The notes below the pieces were generated by a model that worked only from the letters and a program-made list of their open reading frames with translations, was not told the origin of the DNA and ran no database searches. Made by a program: the position numbers and the translations under genes. Shown piece after piece: positions 21,995-33,274 of a stretch of DNA of 64,000 nt. Source of the DNA: Jacaranda mimosifolia (Eukaryota; Streptophyta; Magnoliopsida; Lamiales; Bignoniaceae); assembly GCA_018894105.1 (NCBI GenBank), contig CM032131.1, forward strand, positions 7,342,501-7,406,500, given 5' to 3'. Position 1 is the stretch's first letter. Each line of letters starts with the position of its first letter.

Positions 21995-24900
21995 ATGGCT
22001 TCAACTTCGCATGTTATTGGTGATATTGTGTCAGCGAAAGTTGACCTTTCCGGACTGCCGGAAAAATTCACGGGCCAGTATTTTAGGCGTTGGCAACAGC
22101 GCATGAAAATCTGGTTGACGATGAAAGGTCTTCTTTCATTGATTCAGTTGACCATGCCAGAACCAACTAAAACTGATCCCAAAAGTAAAGAAATAGCTGA
22201 TTGGAAAACTAAGGATCAGATAGTTCGAGGAGTGATTCTGTCAGCTCTGTCTAATACACTCTTTGATGTATACTGTTCTGATTCCTATACGGCTAAATCT
22301 TTATGGGATGAACTGGATAGGAAATACAATACTGAAGAACAAGGGCTCGAAAAGTATTCGGTTTCCAAATTCCTGAAGTATCAGATGGTTGAGGGCAGGT
22401 CTGTATCTGAACAGACACATGAATTGATTAATCTGGAGCATTCCCTAGCTGATACTGAAATGAAACTCCCTGAAAAATTTATGGTCATGTCGATTGTCGA
22501 TAAGTTCCCCAAATCTTGGGAAAGTTTCGGCATGACTCTGAAGCATCAAAAAGGGAAACTGACTCTAGATGATCTGATGATTGCCATAAGTATTGAAGAG
22601 GAGCACATAAATCAATCACATACTGTTCCTATTGAATATCATCCTAAGGCGAATGTGATAATAGGAAAGAAGAAAGTCAACATGAACTCAAACTCTAAAT
22701 CCATCGATAAGGGAAAAGCCAAAATAAATAAGAAACTAAAGGCAAACAGGCCTTGCTGGAATTGTGGACAAAAGGGGCATTGGGCTAAGGAGTGTCCCTC
22801 CAAGAAAGCCAAGGCTAAAGCCCAGTCTGCTGGACCAGTGGTCAACATGGTTGTTGGAGACACCAGCGAAGCTGGAGTTCCTGATGCATCCATTGATGAG
22901 TATGTTTCTTGCAAACCCGAATTATTCTCTATCTATGAACCATATGATTGGCTAATAGACACTGGTGCTAATGTGCACGTTTGTGCTGATAAATCACTGT
23001 TTGTGTCTTACAAGCCTGTTAAAGGAAGGACTGTGATGATGGGGAACTCAAGTGCTGCCAATGTGTATGGGATAGGACGCGTGGACCTGAAATTTCCTTC
23101 GGAGCGCACACTGTCTCTGCAAAGGGTGCATCACGTCCCAGCAGTTCGAAGAAATATAATAAGTGGTTCTGTAATAGTTAGGGAGGGTTATGAAATTTCT
23201 TTCAAATCAAATAAAGTTGTAATTTTATATTACGGCACTTTTATTTGTAAAGGCTATCTTTCCGATAGTTTGTTTAAGTTGAGAGTTGAGAACATTATTG
23301 GTTCTAATAAAGTTGATTTTTCTAATTCTCCTATTATTAACATCATTGAGAATTCATCTGTTTGGCATAACCGTTTAGGACATTTGAATTATAGTTCGGT
23401 CAAAAGAATGATGAACTTAAATTTAATTCCTAAACATGAAATTGAACGTGGTCATAAATGTCAAATCTGTGTTGAAGCCAAGCAAGTTAGAAAGCCTTAC
23501 CACTCGGTTGAAAGGCAAACTGAAATTCTTGACTTAGTGCACACAGATATTTGTGAGTTCAATAGGGTCTTAACAAAAGACAATAAAAGATACTTTATCA
23601 CCTTTATAGATGACAGCAGTAGGTATTGTTATGTTTATCTATTGAAACATAAAGATGAAGCACTAGATAAGTTCATTATGTTTAAAAATGAAGCCGAAAC
23701 ACAAACTGGTAGAAAACTTAAACGGTTAAGGTCAGATAGGGGAGGAGAGTATGGGTCTAACCCATTTCATGAATATTGCCATAATTTTGGCATAATTCAT
23801 GAAGAAACTGCTCCTTATTCTCCCGCTTCGAATGGGATAGCTGAGCGAAAGAATAGAACCTTTATAAACATGATTAACAGTCTGCTTTTGAATTCTGGAT
23901 TGCCCAAATACATGTGGGGGGAAGCTCTGAATACGGCTTGCCATATTCTGAATAGAGTTCCCTTGAAACATAAAGAAAGCACTCCATTTGAATTCTGGAA
24001 AGGCAGGAAACCTAGTCTAAAATACTTCCGAGTGTGGGGCTGTCTTGCAAAAGTTCTAGTCCCTGAACACAAGAGGAAGAAACTAGGTCCTAAAACTGTT
24101 GATGCGGTCTTTCTAGGCAATGTAGAAACATCTTATGCTATGCGATTTTTGGTTATTAAATCAGAAATTCTGGGCATAGATGCGAACACTATAGTCGAAT
24201 TTCGCGATGCTACGTTCTTTGAGAACGTGTTTCCCATGAAGACTGGGATACCTCAAAATGTTTCTTTAGATTCAACCCTTGAGTCTACATCGATTCCGGA
24301 TCATGTGGAAAAGATGTCAAATGTGGTGGCTGGTCCTAGTAGTACTGACACAGTTCCTGAAGAACTGGATGAACCCAGACGAAGTAAAAGGGCTAGAATC
24401 ACTAAGGACTTTGGAAGTGACTTCGTTACTTATAATGTCGAGGGTGATCCTGTTACCTTCAAGGATGCTATGGCTTCCCCTGAGGCTAAGCATTGGAAGG
24501 AAGCCATTAAGAGTGAGATGGATTCTATTGTCTCGAATGGGACATGGGAATTAGTCCATCTCCCTCCGGGGTGTACTACTATAGGAAGCAAGTGGATCTT
24601 CAAAAAGAAACTTAAGTCTGACGAAACTGTTGATAAGTTTAAGGCCAGGCTAGTTGCTAAAGGGTTTAGGCAAAAGGAGGGAATAGATTACTTCGACACC
24701 TATTCCCCAGTAGCTCGTTTGACTACTATCCGAGTGCTAATAGCACTGGCCTCCATATATGATTTCCCCATTCACCAGATGGATGTGAAAACAGCCTTTC
24801 TGTATGGTGATCTTGAGGAAGAAATTTATATGGATCAGCCTGAGGGATTTGTAGCTTCTGGAAATGAGTGGAAAGTTTGCAAGCTTGTTAAATCACTTTA

Positions 24901-25990
24901 TGGTTTGAAACAAGCTCCTAAACAATGGCATGAAAAGTTTGACAAAACAATATTGTCATTTGGTTTCATAGTTAATGATAATGACAAGTGCGTCTACTGC
25001 AAAGTTAAAGGTGATAACTGTATTGTGTTATGCCTGTATGTAGTTGACATTCTGCTATTTGGATCCAACATTGAGATTATCAATGAGACTAAAAGTTTCT
25101 TAAAGAACAAGTTTGAAATGAAAGATATGGGTGTTGCGGAAATGATTCTTGGACTTAAGTTGACTCGTTCAACTTAAGGTATAGCAGTCTCTCAGTCTCA
25201 CTATGTTGAGAAGATAATTGAGAAATTTGGGTATAAACAAAGTAGAATCGCAAAAACACCATATGATCCTTCAGTGGCTCTCTTTAAGAATGAAACTGGT
25301 GTACCAGTGTCTCAGTTGAGGTATTCTCAAATAATTGGTAGCTTGCAGTATCTTGCAAATGGCTCAAGACCAGATATCTCATTTGTGGTCTCTAAGCTTG
25401 CTAGATATACAAGCTGCCCTAATCGAACTCATTGGGAGGCTTTGGATAGGGTACTTAGATATCTAAAGGGCTCAGCATCACTAGCCTTGCACTACAAGAG
25501 ATTTCCTGCAGTGCTGGAAGGGTTTAGTGACGCTAGCTGGATTGCCAAAAACTCCGAAAGTAATGGGTGTACAGGGTATGTATTTACCTTGGGTGGAGGC
25601 GCTGTCTCCTGGAAGTCTTCTAAACAGACTTTGATAACTCGGTCCACCTTTGAGGCTGAGTTGTGTGCTTTGGATACAACTGGGACAGAGGCAGAATGGT
25701 TATATGGGTTGATAGTACAACTGCCAATGGTAACCAAACCTCTTCCGGGAATTGCTGTACATTATGACAATCAAACCACAATTGCAAAGATAAGTAGTTC
25801 AAAGTTCAATCAAAAGACTAAGAGACACATCCAAGTTAGACTAAAGTCTATAAGGGAGTTAGTGTCTGATAGGGTTATTGCAATTGACTTTGTTGGATCC
25901 AAAGACAATATTGCAGACCCTTTAACTAAAGGACTTGATTTGTCCTCAGTTCATAAATTCAGGTTGGGGATGGGACTGGAAACCCATTAG
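21995..25990 (+). pseudogene. Copia gag-pol polyprotein with one in-frame stop
   Basis: The first ATG of the frame is at 21995 and the frame stays open to 25990 except for TAA at codon 1061 (25175-25177). Numbering from that ATG: Gag (UBN2-like) fills about 1-230; a CCHC zinc knuckle CWNCGQKGHWAKEC is at 254-267; protease DTGA has its Asp at 322. The integrase zinc site has His 458/463 and Cys 489/492. The integrase core carries Asp 518 (HTD), Asp 581 (SDRGGE) and Glu 617, giving the D-D-35-E spacing. RT starts about 840, with DVKTAFLYGD at 930 and YVVD at 1015-1018, where YVDD is expected. RNase H has its DASW Asp at codon 1179, and the end (KDNIADPLTKGL) is normal. The stop falls just after ILGLKLTRST, between RT and RNase H. 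Both lesions are directly visible. Lineage within Ty1/copia is not assigned. Confidence 0.95.
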
Positions 25991-26530
25991 TGATATACCT
26001 GCAGTGGCAACCCAACCAACTAAGTGGAGATCCCACAAGTTAGGTTCAATGTGGTATAAACAAGCTGCTGAGCATGTCAAGTTGCACCTAAATTAGATTG
26101 ATACTTTGTATCTGGTGTCTCTCCCCTGATTGCCTGATAGGTGCTGACTACTGCCGGTACAGTAAGAGTTTAACTCTGAATGGGGTCAAGTCAATTTTGG
26201 ACGAGATGCGAGCAGTGTATCCCTGGAGACGCCCAACTAAGTGAATGTAGTCCTTTGGCCGGGACTAAAGGAATTGGGTTGTTCCTTCACAAACATTCAT
26301 GAATCAGGATCGGGACACATGGCCTTAATGTGTCAACCCTAAAGATCAGTACATAGCCTTTAGTTCGTTGTTACTGATGGACGCAATCACATCACGGTTA
26401 TAAATTCAAGGCTTAGATCCATTTGTCCCGGTGATTGCAAAAGTCGGATAACTCAGGGAGTGGTTCAAACCGGAAGGTACCATTTCTGAAAGCGAGCTAT
26501 GTTGAATCTGATAGCCATTATCTATGGATT
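25991..26530. other. Untranslated spacer between copia pol and 3' LTR
   Basis: About 540 bp with moderate G+C and no open frame of note, as is common in copia elements with long 3' untranslated parts. No extra ORF was recognised. Confidence 0.6.
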
Positions 26531-26540
26531 TGTGGGGGAT
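26531..26540 (+). other. Polypurine tract of the copia element
   Basis: TGTGGGGGAT directly precedes the 3' LTR start TGTTGTAATTGG. It would prime plus-strand DNA synthesis. Confidence 0.75.
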
Positions 26541-28105
26541 TGTTGTAATTGGCACATTGCGCATTTACATGGTTAATTATTAATTGGATGGATGCCAATT
26601 ATGGTTGGAATCCAATAGATAATTAAAGTATTGATTTTGGTGAAATAGAGGAAGGGAAAACGGTTAAGTATTATAAGTTGATTTGTCCCACATTGTAAGT
26701 TTGAGAGAGTGGAGACCTTCTTGTGACTTATAAAACCAAGTGGAGGAGTTGAAGGGTTTTTTACCCTTCACTTGTCCCACATTGGTTTTGTAAACTAGTG
26801 TGGAGTAGTTTATATTGAACTCAAGTAAGAATGCTTGATAAAGTGTTCTTTAAGGGGTTCATATAAGTGGACCACACGCGCGCCGCCATCGCCGCTCTGG
26901 CCCGGCTGCCGGATCCGGGTCGCGGGCGCGGGCGCGGGGGCGAATGTCTCAGTCTCAGTCTTATCTTTTTGGACGAAATTCAATTGACAATTATTTAAAT
27001 TTTGAATTTTAAAATTGAAAATACTTAACCGGATAGGGATAATCGGATAAGGGCTGACTTGGTCAAGACTCGTTGGAGATTACCCTGATATGTGGGATTT
27101 GACCGAGATGCTGGTGGAGACGTGGGACACGTGGCGTGAGGCTGTGAACGTGTGCGACGTGTGAGGGCCAAGTGGCAGAACGCCATTGGCTGCTGGTGGA
27201 CGTGTGACGTGTGTGGTTGATGTGGTGGAATGCTATTCACTGGGGTGACGCGTTAGAGGCCATTAACTGGCAAACTCTAACCCTAATCCCGCCTATAAAT
27301 AGAGTGCCTCTGGCAATCTTCAAAATACACAACATTCGCCATCATTCTCCTGATTCTACACTGTTCACGTTTACGCACACCGCTGCAGTTCTTGATCCCG
27401 TTCTCATAAATTCCTTCCTTCCCTTCTCATATTTTGATATTCTCCCCACAAACATTCCCTTTCCCGAATCTTGATATACGGCTGTCACATTCTGATCCGG
27501 GTAACTGAGTACTGTTCGAGGTGAACGAGACGGAGTGCACCTGATCGTTCTGGACCATCTCATCCTGGGAGGAGCTGTGCTGTACCCGCTGCACTGGTGA
27601 GTCGGGGCGCTCGTTTCTTCAAGGCAAACAGAATTTCTCTGTGATTTGGTCGCCCTATTAATTCTGTTACGATACAGAATTCTTAAGATAAGTTTACTTT
27701 AAAATTCAGTATTTATATTAGATAAATCTGACAGCATGTTTTATTGTATTGTTGCCTCGATTAATATATGAATTTTGGCTTTTCCTGGACTCGTATCTGT
27801 TTAATTGTATTAAATTCTAATTTGCCTTGAATTGACGCTTATTCTGATCATGTATATTTTATGTTAAAATTCTGATAACGCATGCTGTATGTTTAAATTC
27901 TGATCACGCATGTTATATGTTTAAATTTGATTACGCATGCTATATGTTTGAATTCTGATAACACATGCTTTATTTGAATTTCATATTGATAAAAACGCAC
28001 GTATTACTCTACTGTGATTATCTGTTTTATTCCTGATAATCTGTTTTGCAATATTTATTTATTGCTTTGGATTACTACATGTTGTTTTGAATCTTGGAAT
28101 CAACA
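26541..28105 (+). repeat. 3' LTR of the copia element
   Basis: A 1,565-bp copy of 20267-21829, followed directly by the target duplication AATAC. It has TATAAATAG at 27294 and all U3 motifs, so it can in principle act as a promoter pointing toward the phytocyanin-like gene about 0.9 kb downstream. Confidence 0.95.
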
Positions 28106-28110
28106 AATAC

Positions 28111-29035
28111 TCTCCCCTAAAAGTCACACAAAAATTTCTCCATCTGTTATATATTATCCTAGAGCATATACCAACACTCTTATGGATTTGAGGTGTGCAG
28201 ACAAGTCAGGAAATGAGTCTTGTTCATTATTGATTCCAAACAATTGTTTACAGTTGTTTTTAAATAGGAGTTCACGGACAAATCACATATTTATGATTCA
28301 ATCAAAATGAAGTTAACAAGCGAGCATGATACGACGTATGTATGTGGATCAACGTAATTTGTTGTATATAAATAATCCGATCTACATTATATTATGAACT
28401 TTTTATGGTAATATGCTATTATGAACATTAATTTGCAACAATTACCATATCACTAACTTTATTTATTAAGCATATCCGATAGTGCAATTTCCTTGGTGTT
28501 ACCCTGCAAATTAAATGAAAAAGAGGAGTCGCCGTTGGTGGACCGTTGCACAATATATTAACTATGCAGAAATTATCAACCACACATTTTTCAGCTGTCT
28601 TAACTGACTTTAGCAAAAACTGACTTTTATCAACAAAAAAAAAAAAAAAAAACTGACTTTAGCAATGTAATTATCATAGTTTTGCCACATCAATGCTTCT
28701 ATTCTTGAAACAAATTTCTCATTAATTTTCTTCGTCAACCTGCAGTTTTACACATTTGGTCCTGCATTTCTACACTAGCATAACATACCACTATGAGATA
28801 GTGGAACCTTAAATCCACAAAGGGCACTGACTAAACCTGCTAGAAGAAATAATTCAAGTCATAGTATAACAATATTGACTCCCATCTCATTTTCTTGAGT
28901 TGTGGAATATTTTATAATGCTCATTGCTCAAGCCTAAATAAATGTGAGTATACCATTCACCTTATATACTGCAGTATCTTTACATCCTTTCTAAATTAAT
29001 TTGATCATTATAATTTGTTCTAAGTAACAAAAAAG
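28111..29035 (+). promoter_or_regulatory. Upstream region of the phytocyanin-like gene
   Basis: About 0.9 kb between the copia element and the gene. A TATATA (28963-28968) lies about 70 bp before the ATG at 29036, a plausible TATA box. No other gene or repeat is evident apart from a short poly-A run near 28636. The nearby LTR may affect this promoter, which is inference. Confidence 0.45.
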
Positions 29036-29547
29036 ATGGCTTTCACTAATGCAAGAGCAACTTTCCTCCTTGTAGCAACCTCCATGCTGGCGGCCACCCT
29101 AGCTGACAGGGTAGTCGTTGGCGGGTCGGAGGGGTGGCGCTACGACTACGACTATACCAATTGGGCTCTTAAAAATGCTCCCTTTTACTATGGTGACACA
29201 TTAGGTAAGCAATTAATCACTGGTCGAATTGAACAAATCTTTATATATACAATATCTTATATAATTATGCATATCGTTTGCAATTAATTTCAGTATTCAA
29301 GTACAGTCCTCCCAGCAAGAAGAGCCGGCCGCACAGCGTGTACTTGCTGCCCAACCTGTACAGCTTTCTAACATGCAATTTCAGGCGAGCAAAGCTGTTA
29401 TCAAGTCTGAGCGAAGGCAGTGGAGATGGCTTCTCGTACGTGCTGAATCAGTGGAGGCCTCTATATTTCGCTAGTGGAGAGGGCGATGACTGCAAGGAGG
29501 GGATGATGAAATTCGTTGTTGTCCCTTTGCCTCCAAAGTCCAATTAG
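29036..29547 (+). CDS. Phytocyanin-like secreted protein (plantacyanin/ENODL type), two exons
   Basis: Exon 1 is 29036-29204 and exon 2 is 29294-29547, with an 89-bp GTAAGC...TTTCAG intron; the joined frame gives 140 residues. Residues 1-23 form a signal peptide (FLLVATSMLAATLA), probably cut before DRVVVGG. The rest is one plastocyanin-like (cupredoxin) domain: GWRYDYDYTNWA, YYGDTLVFKYSPP, then His70 (first copper-ligand position) and Cys84, which pairs with Cys123 in related proteins. The usual C-x4-H-C segment reads YFASGEGDDCKEGM, so the copper-ligand Cys is Ser117 and the ligand His is Asp122, while Met127 remains. Copper binding is therefore doubtful, as in early nodulin-like members. 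No GPI-anchor tail or proline-rich region follows. It probably works in the extracellular space; exact role unknown. The start and splice sites give one clean reading frame. Confidence 0.85.
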
Positions 29548-29583
29548 TTTTATAAGGAGTACGGCATCAAAAACTTAGACATG

Positions 29584-29593
29584 AATAAATAAA
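29584..29593 (+). terminator. Likely polyadenylation signal of the phytocyanin-like gene
   Basis: AATAAATAAAG about 37 bp after the stop codon contains the AATAAA motif, a plausible near-upstream element for plant 3' end formation. Confidence 0.5.
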
Positions 29594-29599
29594 GCAATG

Positions 29600-30023
29600 A
29601 TCTATTACTGCTATATTTACTGGAGATCTTTGTGTGAGATCGTAAATGAACTAATTTACAAAATAAAATGATATGAACCTTTTTATAGGTCTAATATTAC
29701 TTTTGTTTTATTTAAAGAAAATTAAGTAAAAGATCCATATATATTTATTATCCACTTGGTATATTATACTCGGTGGGGAGTTTTAAATGACATTTGAAGG
29801 CATAAAAAATTTCAATTCGATGGTCATTAGAAGTATGGTTGGGTGTTAGTTTATGGCATGATACTAGTACTCACCGGAAAACTAACTTTGAAAAATAAAG
29901 ATTTATTTGGAATGTTTCACACACACACACACATCCATTTACTGTTTGCATTCAAATTCATTTATAAGCATATTTTCCATATCTATTTAAAGCAGATATT
30001 ATTCGTATTCAATTAGTAAATAT
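29600..30023. other. Intergenic, no gene recognised
   Basis: AT-rich sequence with a short (AC)n run near 29918-29933 and no open frame of interest. Confidence 0.5.
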
Positions 30024-30838
30024 CCGATTGTAAACGAATACGACTATGGTAATTGTCTATCCGATCCATTTAATATTTGCCCCGAATACATATCCGTTTA
30101 TATATTCGATTATTTATAATTTAATTAAATATGTTATTCATATATGATAAATAATATTTGAAAAATTATTATATATAATATATTATTATACATAATAAAT
30201 TATTTTTATTTTTCCAATACGAAATCTCATAATCTATATATAAATGAATATAAGTATAAGTTAGTAATTAAAGAATTAATAAGAACAAATTATTAATTAA
30301 GGATTATGAAGAATTGATAGATGGTAGTAATGATAATTTAAAAACTACTAAATCAAGAAAAAAATAAAAAATCAATATATGAAAGATAAAATTGATCAAT
30401 ATAAAATTATTGTTGCTTGACTTTATAATTAGTTTATATTAATGTCATTTTATTAACATTAATGAATCATAAAGTTAATAAATAATTTTAAAAAATTAAC
30501 TAAATAAAAAATAATTAATTTTTTAATTGCAAGATAAAGTAGTAAACTTTTTTTTAAATGAAATTTATTAGAAAAAAATGCATTTTATTACAAATTAATG
30601 GATTTGGATATTTAGATATTTATAAACAAATATTTGGATATTTATAAACAGATATATCCTAATAATTATAATTGAATATGGATATATCCAAATTCGGCTA
30701 ATATTCATCGGATACCAATTCGGATATTATTAAAAAATATCTGTCGAATACAGATACGGACATGGATATTATAAAATTTAAGCAGATACGAATAAGAATA
30801 CTGCATATCCATACCATTTAATATTCGTTTACAATCCT
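30024..30838. mobile_element. MITE-like element with GATTGTAAACGAATA inverted ends
   Basis: GATTGTAAACGAATA near 30026-30040 is mirrored by AATATTCGTTTACAATC at 30819-30835. Several TATCCGAT/ATCCATATC motifs lie inside both ends in opposite orientation. The interior is extremely AT-rich and non-coding. No clean target duplication was found. TTGTAAACG-type ends are common in plant MITEs, but the superfamily is left open. Confidence 0.45.
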
Positions 30839-30933
30839 ACACACATGCATATATATGCCTTAGTAATTAACTTAGAGTGTCATTGAATAACTTTACAAAA
30901 CTAACCAATTTAAAAGATTAATAAGGTGATTTT

Positions 30934-30951
30934 ATTCTCCTCTCCCTCTCT

Positions 30952-30993
<42 letters not shown>
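30934..30993. repeat. (CT)n microsatellite
   Basis: About 60 bp of CT repeats with a few CCCT interruptions at the start. Confidence 0.9.
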
Positions 30994-30994
<1 letters not shown>

Positions 30995-31792
30995 ACTATT
31001 TACATTTTCCTATTTTCTTCAGTTATTTTTATTTATCATAATTTTTTTCTTAATTTATCCAAAAAATTCAAATGAATATATTGATATTACTAAAAAGAAT
31101 ATAGCATCATATATACAAGTAAATAGATAGAATTTATCAAAAGAACTTACGTGATTGGACCGAATTGATAGAATTTGTGAAGTCGGTAGCTTCAAAGCAA
31201 AAATTAAACTCTTTCATTACGCATATATATTAAATTCCAAATAGACTAATAACTAGAAGTATATTTGGCATTTATGTGAAACAGTCCTATACAGGTCAAA
31301 TATGCCTAAAAATTGAACGACTTTAAATCCAACTTAAAAGACTAAGAAAGTTGGCCCAAAAATATCATCTGATATGGCAAAGTCTCCCAAAATAATCGAG
31401 CGCTTAACAAATGAAGATTTGTAATGTGATATTGATAGGGTCCCACACGATAAAGGGTAGGACATATTTAATTGTGTCCAAAATAAAACCAAACATATAT
31501 CTCAAATATATTCAAAATATTGTTGTGTAATACGTATGTAATTATGTTTAAACTTATGGTCATATATGAAAGGTTCAAGTCAACAAATTATTTTTCGTCA
31601 ATATATAGGTGGGGAATTTTGTGTTCATAAAAAGATGTCTAAATAGATTATTAGAATTGATTTTAAATTACATCAAGACCCTTAGTTAATGACTGGATTT
31701 ATTTTTGCATGGTTTACAAAAAATAATTTGAAAAGTGAGTTAGAGGAATGTAATATATGTTTGGTTTTTATTTTGAAAATTGGGTAGAGATT

Positions 31793-32305
31793 TGTTGGTT
31801 ATGCCTTGAAATTTTAGGCTACAAATGACGAGAAACGAAAGAAACAGTACGAAAACTAGGCAGGCATTCAGTAGCGAATGCTGCAGTGCCAAAAAGCCAA
31901 CGCCCTGGCGCCAAGCATACAACGATCCAGTGCCGCGGCGCCAGGGACTCAGCTACAGGTGTCCCGGTGCCACGCACAGACCCATGAGCCAAGGACTCTA
32001 CTTTCACAGGTATTTAAGCAGTTTTCTTCCAGGAAAAATTGAGACAGATCATACACGAGTGATTCTTAATGCTTTTGAGATAGTTTTCTGGAGACAGAGT
32101 TTAGAACAAGGGTGTTGGGTGTTCTCATGAGATTTATAGAACACAAAGTTGTACTTATTATCTTGATTTGAAATCAATAAGCTCCTTTCTTTGTTGGGTG
32201 GATTAGACACATCGTCGAACTATGTTAAATCTTTTTGTCAGTTTTCATTGAATTACTTTACTATTATTTCATAGTTTTCATAATAGATCATCATGGGTTA
32301 CAACA
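31793..32305 (+). mobile_element. Possible solo copia-type LTR
   Basis: The 513-bp segment starts TGTTGGTTATG and ends GGTTACAACA, giving the TGTTG/CAACA ends usual for copia LTRs. It has a G+C-rich part (31880-31990, GGCGCCA motifs), a TATTTAAG box near 32011, a polyadenylation-like AATCAATAAGCTCC near 32174 and a typical R-U5 stretch with GGGTGGATTAGACAC. The 5-bp flanks (AGATT and AACTA) do not match and no internal domain follows, so it is a solo LTR with lost duplication or a fragment. Confidence 0.45.
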
Positions 32306-32777
32306 AACTAGAGACCAAGTTGGACTACAATTAAGATTACTTCTTGTATTAGATTTCCTAGTTCTAGATAAAGCAGTCAAGTAATTTTCTATTATAAATT
32401 GAAGTGTTTATTTAATTACTTGAGAGGATACTCGTGAAACTCATGATACTCATAGGGTAGTTATTATGAGTACAAGTGGACAAATACAAAGGGGTGGGTG
32501 AGTATCTCTTTGGTAGTTATGATAGTGGCTTTACAAGGGCCTTCTTTTTTTTTTTTTGCTTGAGTTTGGGTGTTTCAAATTCAAGGGTTGGTTTGTATTG
32601 GTAAAATTTTATCATAATTAAAGAAAGAAAACTCTCGTGGAGGTAGGTGAAATTCGCCAAACCATATAAATCTGTGTGTTTTATTTTTCAATTAGTCGGG
32701 TATTAATTTTGTCATCAAATTTGTGGGTGAGATTTATAAATTCCTGATAAATTAAATCTTGTGCCTAAATTGCTTTC

Positions 32778-33274
32778 ACTGTACTCCAATGCCCCGTTTG
32801 TTGTGGAATGTGCGTAATAACACTTATTGTAATCGCCCCAAATTAGGTGAGATTACACTATTTATTATCATGTTTGTTTTGAAGAATTACCCAGTCAATT
32901 AGTGGCATTTCCAGTCTCTCCTATTCAGTAATGAGGCAGTTGATACCAAATATTATTATTTTATGGACAAATTAGTCCTCATGAAAATGCCCACAAAAAT
33001 TAGTAGCAGTTACTGGTTGCTGAAGAAAAAAGGACATAAATAACTTTTCAGCACACTGGCAACATAACACGTGGGCTAAATTAGTAGCAGCCAAAAACCT
33101 GCTATTTGAATAAGGTGTAATTGCTACTATAGTGCCGAGCTTCATCAATTTTGTGGACCAGCCCATGGAATCAATCTTCCACATCAAATAGCCAACAAAC
33201 GGAGATTAGCCACCACTATGCATGCTAATAGAGGGTATCAAATGTGGCCCAACAAGATTGTTTTGGAGTACAGT
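32778..33274. mobile_element. Possible MITE with 12-bp inverted ends
   Basis: ACTGTACTCCAA at 32778-32789 is exactly mirrored at 33263-33274. Just inside, GCCCCGTTTGTTGTGG faces GGCCCAACAAG. The 497-bp interior has no coding potential. No target duplication is evident. The 12-bp match could include flanking palindrome, so the boundaries are tentative. Confidence 0.4.

Larger units (their letters stand above)
20267..28105 (+). mobile_element. Young Ty1/copia LTR retrotransposon, near-intact
   Basis: A 7,839-bp element with LTRs at 20267-21829 and 26541-28105 and a perfect 5-bp target duplication AATAC (20262-20266 and 28106-28110). The order gag, protease, integrase, RT, RNase H is that of Ty1/copia. 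By eye the LTRs differ at roughly 35 of about 1,563 positions (about 98% identical), with many differences in one G+C-rich patch, so the insertion is fairly recent. The polyprotein frame is open except for one nonsense codon at 25175-25177, and the RT YVDD motif reads YVVD. The copy is therefore probably not autonomous, but its LTRs look usable for transcription. Confidence 0.95.
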
